Assembly: GCA_031553705.1 (NCBI GenBank)
Contig: JAVBLD010000002.1
Span: 1 to 64,000 of the forward strand
Reading direction: 5' to 3'
Length of the DNA stretch: 64,000 nt
Source: JAVBLD01 sp031553705
Lineage (GTDB): Bacteria; Bacteroidota; Bacteroidia; Bacteroidales; Marinifilaceae
Positions 36,005 through 44,468 of the stretch are shown in pieces. The position numbers were made by a program, and so were the translations under genes. Every line of letters begins with the position of its first letter. The stretch's first letter is position 1. Under the pieces are notes generated by a model that had not been told where the DNA came from, made no database searches, and worked only from the letters and a program-made list of their open reading frames with translations.

Positions 36005-36865
36005 TTACCCCAAGTATGTTTTTAATAATTTACTCCTGGATGAGTGTCGTAGCCTTCGAATTGCTTTTTCTTTGATTTGGCGGACTCGTTCACGGGTTAA
36101 CCCGAATTTTTCTCCGATCTCCTCCAATGTCATCTCTTGTGTGTTAATACCGAAGAAAAGCTTGATAATATCTCGTTCTCTTTCGGTAAGTGTAGAAAGA
36201 GCCCTTTCGACCTCTGTAGATAACGACTCGTTGATTAATGTACGGTCGGCAATAGGAGAGTCGTCGTTTACCAGTACATCCAGTAAACTATTATCTTCCC
36301 CTTCTACAAACGGAGCGTCTACCGATATATGTCGGCCGGAAACTCTTAGCGTGTCTGCAACTTTTTCCGCAGGCAAGTCTAATGTTTCAGCCAGTTCTTC
36401 CGGTGAGGGACGCCTTTCGTATTTCTGTTCGAATCTTGAAAAAGCTTTATTTATTTTGTTCAGAGAACCTACCTGATTCAACGGCAATCGCACGATACGT
36501 GATTGTTCAGCCAATGCCTGAAGAATCGATTGACGAATCCACCATACGGCATAAGAGATAAACTTAAATCCACGGGTTTCATCAAATTTTTCAGCAGCTT
36601 TGATCAATCCAAGGTTACCTTCATTGATCAGGTCGGGAAGACTCAGACCTTGATTTTGGTATTGTTTGGCAACAGAAACAACAAAACGTAAATTAGCTCT
36701 TGTTAACTTCTCTAAGGCTCGTTGATCCCCCTTCCTGATGCGCTGCGCTAACTCAACTTCTTCCTCTACAGTAATTAAGTCCTCTTTACCTATTTCCTGT
36801 AAGTATTTGTCTAGAGAAGCACTTTCTCTATTTGTTATTGATTTTGTGATCTTTAGTTGTCTCAT
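36005..36865 (-). CDS. rpoD: Primary sigma factor RpoD/SigA
   Basis: From the ATG at 36863-36865 (MRQLKITKSITNRESASLDKYLQEIG) the product has 286 residues, the short form typical of Bacteroidota, in which regions 1.1 and the non-conserved insert are missing. Region 2 is RANLRFVVSVAKQYQNQGLSLPDLINEGNLGLIKAAEKFDE with YAVWWIRQSI; region 3 starts RIVRLPLNQVG; region 4 ends TLEEIGEKFGLTRERVRQIKEKAIRRLR. A longer frame that starts at 36901 is less likely, because family members start at MRQLKI. The gene stands alone, with a 139-bp spacer to htrA's stop on its upstream side. Confidence 0.96.
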   Translation of the reverse strand: MRQLKITKSITNRESASLDKYLQEIGKEDLITVEEEVELAQRIRKGDQRALEKLTRANLRFVVSVAKQYQNQGLSLPDLINEGNLGLIKAAEKFDETRGFKFISYAVWWIRQSILQALAEQSRIVRLPLNQVGSLNKINKAFSRFEQKYERRPSPEELAETLDLPAEKVADTLRVSGRHISVDAPFVEGEDNSLLDVLVNDDSPIADRTLINESLSTEVERALSTLTERERDIIKLFFGINTQEMTLEEIGEKFGLTRERVRQIKEKAIRRLRHSSRSKLLKTYLG

Positions 36866-37040
36866 ACTCTCTTTTATAGTACCACTGCAAACATCTTGCA
36901 AAGATAAACTTTTTTATTCGTTTATCCATTTGTTAAATTCAACCAAATGTAGTTGTTAACATTTTTTAAGTAGTATGTAGTATTTAATGCTATTCTGTTT
37001 GCATTTCATTTTTTTTTAATTTTGAATAATAATATTTTTA

Positions 37041-38510
37041 CTACTGTAATGAGAAAGCAAAATATTCAACTCGTCCTTTCGGATTTACTGCTGTAACAAA
37101 TACTCCATCATCATTCGTAGATAGCAATGCCTTTTTTAAATCATCACTATCATATATAAACGAATTATTAACCCTAACAATGATATAGCCTTCCGACAAG
37201 CCGGCTGCTTTAAATTTACCGTTTCTGATCTCTTTGATTTTCACTCCCTTATTCAGGTTGTAACGTTCCCGGTCGATTTTGCCGAGAGGTTCAACTATTG
37301 CTCCCAGAATACCGAAATTATCTTTTTCTTCCAGTGTGGTTTCTCCGTATGTGTTTTGTAGTTCAACCCGAACCGTTTTTTCTTTACCATTCCGTTTCAA
37401 TGTAATAGGTATAGTATTTCCCGGGTTATATTTTACCAGTTGTTCATGGAATTCCGGAACGGTTTTTACCTCCGTATTATTAAGACGTTGAATGACGTCT
37501 CCCGTTTGTATACCTGCTTTTTGAGCGGCACTGCCGGTGATTACTTCTCCGACATAGATGCCGGAGGTTTCGCTGATACCTAGTTTTTTAGCCAGTGTGG
37601 GAGTCAATTCACCCATGCGGATCCCCAATACCGCACGTTGTACTTTCCCAAATTCCTTCAAGTCGCTTACTATTTTCCGAGCGATATTTACAGGAACTGC
37701 AAATGCATAGCCGGAATAGTTGCCGGTCGGAGATTGGATTGCCGTGTTGATACCGATCAGTTCGCCTTTTGCATTGACCAGTGCTCCTCCGCTGTTTCCC
37801 ATATTTACTGCGGCATCGGTTTGCAGAAATGATTCGAGATCGATTTGTCCGCCGAGTTCCCTTGCTTTTGCACTGATAATACCTGCAGTGACTGTAGAGT
37901 TCAGATTATAGGGATTACCGACAGCCAATACCCATTCTCCTAATTCTACATCGTCCGAATTGCCGTATTCAAGGAACGGAAGGTTCTGGGCTTCTATCTT
38001 TAATAACGCGATATCAGTGTTCCGGTCACGACCAATGATTTTAGCATCGAATTCACGTTTATCATTTAATGTCACCACAATCTGATCGCTTCCGTCAATC
38101 ACATGATTATTTGTAATCAGATAGCCGTCGCTTGAAATAATCACTCCGGAACCGATGCCGATACTCCGCGGCACCTCCCGCGTCTGTGGCTGGTTACCAA
38201 ACCAATACTCCAGTAACGGGTTTCCGGTATAAGCACGTCCTATTTGGACGGTTTTGACATTTACTACTGCCTGGACTGTCTTTTTGGCAGCGTATCGTAA
38301 ATCGGTGTTACCGGCAGTCGATGTGCCCGAATTGTTTTGGGTATCGGAAATGCTGCTCTGGACAACCTGTTTCGTCAGGTTTGGTCCCACAATCTCATGT
38401 TGGATAGTCGCTCTTTCTTTGGAACCGGTGGATTTTTCCATTATCCAGAAAGCCAGGAAGCCACCGGCAATACCTAATAATAAAGGAATAATAAACCTCA
38501 TTGTTTTCAT
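37041..38510 (-). CDS. degP: HtrA/DegQ-type periplasmic serine protease
   Basis: The 489-residue protease has an N-terminal signal or anchor (IIPLLLGIAGGFLAFWIM), a trypsin-like domain with His136 (NNHVID), Asp166 (NTDIALL) and Ser240 (GNSGGAL), and two PDZ domains (about 280-375 and 390-489; GVKIKEIRNGKFKAAGL in the second). It degrades or refolds misfolded envelope proteins. It lies upstream of rpoD on the same strand, 139 bp away, with no obvious link. Its own upstream gap is about 590 bp. Confidence 0.92.
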   Translation of the reverse strand: MKTMRFIIPLLLGIAGGFLAFWIMEKSTGSKERATIQHEIVGPNLTKQVVQSSISDTQNNSGTSTAGNTDLRYAAKKTVQAVVNVKTVQIGRAYTGNPLLEYWFGNQPQTREVPRSIGIGSGVIISSDGYLITNNHVIDGSDQIVVTLNDKREFDAKIIGRDRNTDIALLKIEAQNLPFLEYGNSDDVELGEWVLAVGNPYNLNSTVTAGIISAKARELGGQIDLESFLQTDAAVNMGNSGGALVNAKGELIGINTAIQSPTGNYSGYAFAVPVNIARKIVSDLKEFGKVQRAVLGIRMGELTPTLAKKLGISETSGIYVGEVITGSAAQKAGIQTGDVIQRLNNTEVKTVPEFHEQLVKYNPGNTIPITLKRNGKEKTVRVELQNTYGETTLEEKDNFGILGAIVEPLGKIDRERYNLNKGVKIKEIRNGKFKAAGLSEGYIIVRVNNSFIYDSDDLKKALLSTNDDGVFVTAVNPKGRVEYFAFSLQ

Positions 38511-39097
38511 ACGTATATGATTTACTTCTTATAAAATAAGTACATCGTTCGTTTCTGTAACATCTGTCCGATCCGTACCGTCCTTATTTTGATTTCACTT
38601 TTACTTCCATCTCCCATCTTCCCGTTCTGCTCTTTATTTATTTGGCTAACAATATCTTTGCCAATCGCTTATTAATAAACTCTTAATTAATAAACATTAA
38701 CATTGTGACACGGTTACTGTAATTTATCATATACCTTATAAAATTATGTGGTATTTTTTAATAGTATTGTCTTTAATAATCAGTTAATTGTAATTCATAA
38801 TTTCTAGTTTCTGTATTGTACGGTTTAGGAAAGAAAATAGTTGAACTATTACAAAGGAGTGAAATAGAGAACTTTGTATATTTTCAACATATCGGTTTAA
38901 TTTCGAGATCCTTTATGTACAGAGGTTTTTCGATAAATATGAGATTTTTTTTGGTGCCGGAAAGGAATGTTTCTAGTCAAGATCTAAACTAATGTATTGA
39001 TTTTCTTTAGTATATATTACAAATAAATAGTATAGATAATTTTTGAGAAGGAAAAAGATGTATTTTATATTTTATTATTACCTTTGTACCCGCTAAT
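38511..39097. other. AT-rich intergenic region before the tRNA genes
   Basis: No coding frame is convincing. A putative -7 element (TACCTTTG, 39079-39086) lies 11 bp before tRNA-Thr. The rest is AT-rich spacer with no clear hairpin or conserved motif seen. It probably holds the htrA promoter too. Confidence 0.45.
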
Positions 39098-39170
<73 letters not shown>

Positions 39171-39190
39171 CTTAAAAAGCATGAATAAGA

Positions 39191-39221
39191 TTTGTGCTGT
39201 TCAGAAAAAGTATTAATTTTG
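39191..39221 (+). promoter_or_regulatory. Promoter of tRNA-Pro
   Basis: TTTG at 39191-39194 and TAATTTTG at 39214-39221 are spaced by 19 bp, an exact fit to the Bacteroidota sigma-70 pattern. It lies in the space between the two tRNA genes, so tRNA-Pro can be transcribed alone. Confidence 0.65.
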
Positions 39222-39254
39222 CAGCGGATTTGGAAAAGAGGCGACAGATTTATT

Positions 39255-39329
39255 CGGGGTGTAGCGCAGTCCGGTTAGCGTATCTGCTTTGGGAGCAGAG
39301 GGTCGGGGGTTCGAATCCCTCCACCCCGA
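39255..39329 (+). tRNA. tRNA-Pro (anticodon TGG)
   Basis: This 75-base cloverleaf has acceptor CGGGGTG with CACCCCG, anticodon stem TCTGC/GCAGA around TTTGGGA (anticodon TGG, reading CCA) and a T-arm with GTTCGAATC. The discriminator base is A. A strong hairpin terminator follows within a few bases. Confidence 0.95.
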
Positions 39330-39334
39330 CGGAT

Positions 39335-39376
39335 AAACATCAGGAGGCTGTCCAAATGAACAGCCTCCTGATGTTT
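39335..39376 (+). terminator. Terminator after tRNA-Pro
   Basis: AAACATCAGGAGGCTGT and its exact inverse form a 17-bp stem with an 8-base loop (39352-39359), followed by GTTTATG. It closes the tRNA pair. Confidence 0.8.
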
Positions 39377-39423
39377 GTTTATGTAACGGAATCTCTTTGC
39401 TAAAATATCTGTATTACTTTCTA

Positions 39424-39867
39424 TTATAAAAATTGATAGCTTAATATAAGTTTATTGTTTTCTAATTGCAATAACAGTACGTATTTCTCAAAACGATAGA
39501 CGGAATAAAGTGTTTCTCCATCTATCTCCAACATGTTACCACTGCCTTCAGCATTTTTTAGCGAAACATTATCTTTGATTTGATTCGCATAGTATTCATG
39601 CGATGGAACTTTTTTTTCATATTGTCTGCAAGTGTCCTTTGTAAAGAAAAAAGAGTATTCCACTTCGAAACGGCGATTTCGTTCGTCTTCTTCGCTATAG
39701 ACCAGCCGGAGCGTGTCGACGGTTTTTATACAATGCAGTACATTTGCACGATTGTCTTCAAGAAATCGTTTGATTTCGGTGTGCGTTCTTCCCAGAAACT
39801 CTTGAGAAAACGCGATATTTATTCCGGAAATAAGAAATAGAACCGGAAGCAAAAGCTTATTCCACAT
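39424..39867 (-). CDS. Small secreted protein coupled to the GH3 gene
   Basis: The 147-residue precursor has a signal peptide MWNKLLLPVLFLISGINIAFSQ, then a polar mature domain with Cys46 and Cys80. I do not recognise a family. Segments LEDNRANVLHCIKTVDTLRLVYSE and FFFTKDTCRQYEKKVP suggest a small alpha/beta domain. It starts 11 bp inside the end of the GH3 gene (ATGTGGAATAA), which indicates translational coupling, so it may be a periplasmic partner of the glycosidase. It ends about 20 bp before the point where the plus-strand tRNA terminator region stops. Confidence 0.6.
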   Translation of the reverse strand: MWNKLLLPVLFLISGINIAFSQEFLGRTHTEIKRFLEDNRANVLHCIKTVDTLRLVYSEEDERNRRFEVEYSFFFTKDTCRQYEKKVPSHEYYANQIKDNVSLKNAEGSGNMLEIDGETLYSVYRFEKYVLLLQLENNKLILSYQFL

Positions 39868-42226
39868 AAAATGTTGTTTTTAAAGGAGTGTTTTCCGAAG
39901 AATTTCCTACAAAAAGGGTAAATGAACCGGGTTCTATTACAAAATGGTTCTCGGCATTATATAAGCCGTATTGTCGGGCGCCTATTTTGAATGTCAGTGT
40001 TTTTTCTTCGCCGGAATTCAGACTCACCCGTTGAAAGCCGCACAGCTCTTTTTCATAACGGGAAATTGAGGATACGTCGTCCATTAAATAGACCTGCACT
40101 ACTTCGTCGCCTTTTCGCATACCAGTATTTTTTACCGTACAGTATACGGTTAACTCTTCGCCGCTTCGTATTTTGTTTTGCTTCAATTGAAGATTTGTAA
40201 TTTCAAATGTCGTATAGCTCAGTCCAAAGCCGAATGGGTATAATCCGTCGGTTACGCGGGCAAAACCTTTCCCTTTTGTATCATGTTTAAAAGGGAAAGC
40301 CCAGGGAATTTGACCTACCGATCTTGGGAAGGTAACCGGCAGTTTGCCACCCGGATTGACATCGCCAAATAAAACTTCGGCCACTACCTGTCCTGAGAAC
40401 TCTCCGGGATACCAAGCTTCGACAATGGCGTCTACATTGGCATTTTCCCAATTCAGGGTGACAGGACGTCCATTAAAAAGTACCAGTACCACTGGAGTGC
40501 CGGTGGCTTGTATAGCTCGTATCAACTCTTTCTGCCGGCCGGCCAGATCGAGATTGAGACGGGTGCGCGATTCGCCGATAGTGCGGCTGTCATCTCCGAC
40601 AAACAAGATGGCAACTTCGGCTTTTCGGGCGATTTCTACCGCTTGGTTGATTCCAGCCTGCTCATCGCTTGTTAGCGGAAAATACATGACGTCGCTTTCG
40701 GGAAAATTTTTGTCGCGTACCGGACATCCCAAGGCATACATAATGTTTACATTTGATCCAAGATATTGCTGCAAACCTTTAAGGCCGGTGATTACCTGGG
40801 GCCGGATCGAACCATAGCGGCATACCAGTGATTTATCGTCGTTTGCCAAAGGTCCGATTACAGCGATATTTTTAATGTTCTTTGAAAGTGGAAGAATGTT
40901 GTTTTTGTTTTTCAGCAATATGATGGATTCACGTCCCGCTTTCAATGCAACGTCCTGATGTTCGCTATTGTGTACGATCTTATCTGCTTCGGCGGGATTT
41001 TGTGTATAGGGATTATCAAACAGACCTAACCAGAATTTAACATATAATACCTCACGCACTCGTTGGTCGAGTATCTCCTGTGCTACTAATCCTTGTTTAA
41101 TGGCTTTGCGCAAGGATTCAATAAATTTTTCGGACTCTTCAAAACAAGTGTGGATATTAACACCGGCATTAGCTTCCTGTGCCACTGATTCTTCCATAGA
41201 ACTTGCAATATGATATACCGCTTCGTTTTTGTCGATCCGCCAACTGTCACTTACCACATAGCCTTTAAAACCCCAGGTGTCGCGTAGTAGAGTGGTCAGG
41301 AAATAACTACTGCCGCTTATGGGTGTACCGTTGTAGTCATTGTGAGAACACATGACACCCAAAGCTCCGGCTTCCTGAAAGGCTATGCGGAACGGCTCCA
41401 GATGGAGTTCGTGTACTTCTTGCGGCGTGGCGTGCGGATCGGTACGGGCGTAACCGTCACGCGCACCGGCGGTAACACTATATATACAAAAGTGTTTGGG
41501 AGTAGAAACTACTCTGTTGGATTGAATACCCAGTACTTGTTGGCGTCCCAGTTCCCCCGCCAGAAAAGGGTCTTCACTGTAGCATTCCACGGTACGCCCC
41601 CAGCGCTGATCGCGCACAATATCTAAAATCGGGGAATATATGTTGGTATAGCCTAAAGCACGGGCTTCTTTGCCGGTTATTTCTCCCACTTGACGTATTA
41701 AACTGGGATTCCATGTACTGCCTAGGCCTATTTGTGCAGGGAAAAAAGTCGATTTCTCATGTTTCACGCCACGGATTCCTTCATCCGTGAAATCGACAGG
41801 AATTCCTAAACGTGTTTCCTCTACAAAGAAAGCTTGTACTTGGTTTAAAGCTTTGGGATGATTGGAGTAGGGAAACTCCCAACTTGAACGTTTCCATTCG
41901 CCGTTGAGATGCTCGTCGATATTTCCGATACCATCTTTCCAGACCCTACTTTTCCATGCGGGAGTGGGCAACGAATCTTTGGTTACGGCACCATATCCGT
42001 AGATAGTACCCAGTTGACAGGTTTTTTCTTCCTCAGTCATTTTCCTCAACAAATCTTCTATCCGTTTTTCAATAGGTTGGGCAGGATCTTCATAAATATC
42101 CTTTTGGCCGTTTTTATTAAAATCAATCCAACCTTTCCGATACATTTTGTGTTTGGGAGTCTGTGCTGAAGTTTCCGGTATCAGCCCAACCATAAATAAA
42201 AAAAGAATAAATACAAGATATCTCAT
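39857..42226 (-). CDS. GH3-family beta-glycosidase (BglX-like)
   Basis: The 789-residue precursor has a signal peptide ending ETSAQ and then a dockerin-like stretch (DFNKNGQKDIYEDPAQ) before the (beta/alpha)8 barrel. The catalytic nucleophile is the Asp of GYVVSDSWR near residue 326. The second domain has VAILFVGDD and ETLTFK, and a C-terminal fibronectin-III-like domain (GDEVVQVYLMDDVSSI) completes the usual three-domain layout. It is probably periplasmic and removes beta-linked glucose or xylose ends. The exact substrate cannot be read. A coupled small secreted protein follows. Confidence 0.88.
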   Translation of the reverse strand: MRYLVFILFLFMVGLIPETSAQTPKHKMYRKGWIDFNKNGQKDIYEDPAQPIEKRIEDLLRKMTEEEKTCQLGTIYGYGAVTKDSLPTPAWKSRVWKDGIGNIDEHLNGEWKRSSWEFPYSNHPKALNQVQAFFVEETRLGIPVDFTDEGIRGVKHEKSTFFPAQIGLGSTWNPSLIRQVGEITGKEARALGYTNIYSPILDIVRDQRWGRTVECYSEDPFLAGELGRQQVLGIQSNRVVSTPKHFCIYSVTAGARDGYARTDPHATPQEVHELHLEPFRIAFQEAGALGVMCSHNDYNGTPISGSSYFLTTLLRDTWGFKGYVVSDSWRIDKNEAVYHIASSMEESVAQEANAGVNIHTCFEESEKFIESLRKAIKQGLVAQEILDQRVREVLYVKFWLGLFDNPYTQNPAEADKIVHNSEHQDVALKAGRESIILLKNKNNILPLSKNIKNIAVIGPLANDDKSLVCRYGSIRPQVITGLKGLQQYLGSNVNIMYALGCPVRDKNFPESDVMYFPLTSDEQAGINQAVEIARKAEVAILFVGDDSRTIGESRTRLNLDLAGRQKELIRAIQATGTPVVLVLFNGRPVTLNWENANVDAIVEAWYPGEFSGQVVAEVLFGDVNPGGKLPVTFPRSVGQIPWAFPFKHDTKGKGFARVTDGLYPFGFGLSYTTFEITNLQLKQNKIRSGEELTVYCTVKNTGMRKGDEVVQVYLMDDVSSISRYEKELCGFQRVSLNSGEEKTLTFKIGARQYGLYNAENHFVIEPGSFTLFVGNSSENTPLKTTFYVE

Positions 42227-42561
42227 ATGTGGTATAATTTTATTTTTAGCAATAAATAATGCCTAACTGTATTCGTATTCTTTATCAAATACTTATACAA
42301 GAATTCTATCGCTACAAATGTGAAATATCGGCAAATATAACCAAAATATATAATAAAAGAATAGGTTGAAACTAAAATAAGCTAATCAACCTGCTCAAAG
42401 CGGAGCGAATTGGTGAAGTTAACTCGTTACTTATCCGTTACCTATTCTGAATTTACACAACTTCAAAATGTTGATTCAGAGAGGAATAATTCAAAGGCAT
42501 AGGCTTGTTTCCAAATCGTTACCTGTCCCCAAAAACACTTTTGTAACCTGCTTATTTTCAG
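42227..42561. other. Intergenic region with repeated CGTTACNTNTC motifs
   Basis: No gene is seen. The sequence CGTTACTTATC occurs at 42425-42435, CGTTACCTATT at 42436-42446 and CGTTACCTGTC at 42517-42527, just after the truncated integrase. These could be remnants of arm-type integrase sites or of the attachment site. Confidence 0.4.
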
Positions 42562-43668
42562 CTAAAAAGGTTGATTTCTGTGCCTTAAGCAATGGTAGGT
42601 GATTTTTTTCTTTATGCCGGCAGCTTCCACCCACTTTTTGAGGGGTTTTGAAATCCAAGCAGGGTCGGGTAAATCTTCAAATACCAATTGTTCCGGTTCG
42701 CGTCGTTCGCCACACAGTTGTAGGGCTTGTTCGGAAATGGGTGTATATTCAACGCCTTTGGTTTTCTGCTGTGTAAAATGCAGGCGGGCTTGGTTACCAT
42801 CCATACTAATTTCTTTCCACCGAAGTTTTTGAATATCGCAATGCCGTAATCCTGTGAGGGCAGAGAAAAGAGCTGACCGTTTGAGTACATCCCGCTCGCA
42901 TGGGGTAGCGGCAAGGGTATTGAGTTCTTCGACGGTCAAATATTCACGGCGTGATTCCTGTTCCTGAATGCCTTTAATCTTAGCAGACAAATCAGTTGTC
43001 AAATATCCATCGATAAAAGCTTGTTTGAGAGCTGCTTTGAATATAGAGAAGTAAGTTGCCGCGGTATTTTGCGAAACTGTGCCGCCTTTATTGCCACCAC
43101 AAGGGGCAGACAACATAAACGTTCTAAAATCCTCTGCCAAACGGTTATCTATTTTTGAAAATGGCAGATACTCACCTGCAAAAATCTTTAATAATTCGTG
43201 TGTCCGTCTCCAATTGACAATAATAGATTCTGAACTGTTAGCATGGCGTTTTCTCGATACAGCACTAAAGTATTCAATGAAATTCTGTTGTAAGCGTTCT
43301 TTTTGTTCTGCTTGTGCGCTTTCGGTATCACTATACAAATCGGTGTTGTCGTATTCTCGTTGACGAAGTTTGCGAACCCCATCGGCATACAACATGCTCT
43401 CTTGGTCTTTTTCGCTCCGACAAATAATTACGCCGTTATCATCGCGTTTGGGCTTATAGGTTTTTGTTCCGTCTGCTTCGGTGCGGGCAGCTCGTTTCTT
43501 ATCCCATTCTACAGTAGTTACACTACGATTCAGGTATTCACGAACACGCTGCGGGGCTTTCTTGCCGGGAACAAACACGGGATAACTCTCAATATAAACG
43601 TACCACTCTTTCCGGTCTTCGACTTTCCGAAGCCTTACGGTTACTTTAGTATTGGATAACTGTTTCAT
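42562..43668 (-). pseudogene. Truncated tyrosine-recombinase (integrase)
   Basis: The 368-residue frame has the SAM-like core-binding domain (about residues 125-220) and a catalytic domain with Arg in ALTGLRHCDIQKLRW, Lys in QQKTKGVEYTPIS and the H-x-x-R motif YHCLRH. It then stops after only five more residues (RNQPF), before the His/Trp box and the nucleophilic Tyr. None of the three downstream frames restores them. It is therefore inactive as a recombinase. It lies 10 bp after a double-HTH gene, together with which it forms the head of a decayed mobile element. Confidence 0.8.
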
Positions 43669-43678
43669 GTGGTATTAT

Positions 43679-44056
43679 TTACTTCTTTGAAAATATTTTA
43701 TCGATTTGTTCCTTCGGTACATACACGAATTTTCCGACTTGCCGTTTAGGTATGCTATTTCGGCGAATGGTATTACTCACTGTTGAAAGAGAAACACCGA
43801 ATTTTTCGGACACCTCGGCAATCGTGTAGCATTCGTTTGTATTGTATTGCAATTTCACTGGCTGCTCTTTGGGTTGTTCGGGTATAATCACGGTGGTAAA
43901 CATGGCTTCAAGATGTACTCGGCTTACCCTTGTCAACCGTTGTCCAAGATTAACAGCGGGAACTTTCCCTGTTTTGATAAGGCGGCGAATAGTGTCTTTA
44001 GATATTCCGAAAAGAATGGTTGCTTCCGTAATAGAAATGTAAGGGCGGGTTTGCAT
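43679..44056 (-). CDS. Double helix-turn-helix DNA-binding protein (excisionase-like)
   Basis: The 125-residue protein has two HTH_17/MerR-like motifs: YISITEATILFGISKDTIRRLIKTG (about residues 5-30) and CYTIAEVSEKFGVSLSTVSNTIRRN (about 76-101). Each is followed by the basic 'P-x-x-x-V-G-x-x-x-x-V/Y' wing. Such proteins act as excisionases or regulators of integrative elements. The gene lies 10 bp before the truncated integrase and 5 bp after the zinc-ribbon gene. Whether it is still expressed is unknown. Confidence 0.7.
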   Translation of the reverse strand: MQTRPYISITEATILFGISKDTIRRLIKTGKVPAVNLGQRLTRVSRVHLEAMFTTVIIPEQPKEQPVKLQYNTNECYTIAEVSEKFGVSLSTVSNTIRRNSIPKRQVGKFVYVPKEQIDKIFSKK

Positions 44057-44061
44057 TTGCG

Positions 44062-44247
44062 CTATTTTTCAGCCGACTGTTCCAAGATAGTTTGTTTATG
44101 TTCGGCTTCTTTCACTTCTCGCTTTTTTTCTTTACCCGATTTATTTGCACAATAAGCACTACAAAAACGAGTAGTAACGGTTTTTGCCTCAAAAGGCTTC
44201 CCGCACTGCTCGCAAATCTTTGGTATTTTCAGTTTGCTAATTCCCAT
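44062..44247 (-). CDS. Small zinc-ribbon protein of the integrative-element module
   Basis: The 61-residue protein has a CxxC/CxxxC zinc knuckle: CEQCGKPFEAKTVTTRFCSAYC, then a charged tail KEKKREVKEAEHKQ. It starts the three-gene integrase module. Its function is unknown, though small zinc-finger proteins of this kind are common companions of Bacteroidota integrase genes. Because it is short I rely on the cysteine pattern and the operon position. Confidence 0.6.
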   Translation of the reverse strand: MGISKLKIPKICEQCGKPFEAKTVTTRFCSAYCANKSGKEKKREVKEAEHKQTILEQSAEK

Positions 44248-44414
44248 ATCGTTTTCTTACATCTGTTACTTTATCATCAATTAATGTATGTTAAGGCATA
44301 ATAAGCATGAATAAGGCGCACATTATCGCCAATTAACGCGCGGCACAAATATGGTACAAATATACGATAAAAATCGATAACCAAACATCAAAATCAATAA
44401 TTCTTTAAAAATAA

Positions 44415-44447
44415 AATCCGCAGTAAATCAATCGTTTACTGCGGATT
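44415..44447 (-). terminator. dnaK terminator
   Basis: AATCCGCAGTAAA and TTTACTGCGGATT form a 13-bp stem with a 7-base loop. On the minus strand it is followed by TTATTTTTA, 22 bp after the dnaK stop. Confidence 0.85.
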
Positions 44448-44468
44448 CGCTATTATTGATAATCGAAT

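Larger units (their letters stand above)
42420..44400. mobile_element. Remnant of an integrative element between the GH3 gene and dnaK
   Basis: Three tightly spaced minus-strand genes (zinc-ribbon protein, double-HTH excisionase-like protein, truncated integrase) form a module often met at the end of Bacteroidota integrative elements. The integrase is broken, CGTTAC motifs lie on its far side and no cargo is left. No clear direct repeats mark the ends, so the borders are approximate. Confidence 0.6.

Noticed and set aside
39194..39403. Plus-strand frame covering tRNA-Pro
   Set aside because: The sequence folds as a perfect tRNA with its own promoter and terminator, so the frame is not a gene.
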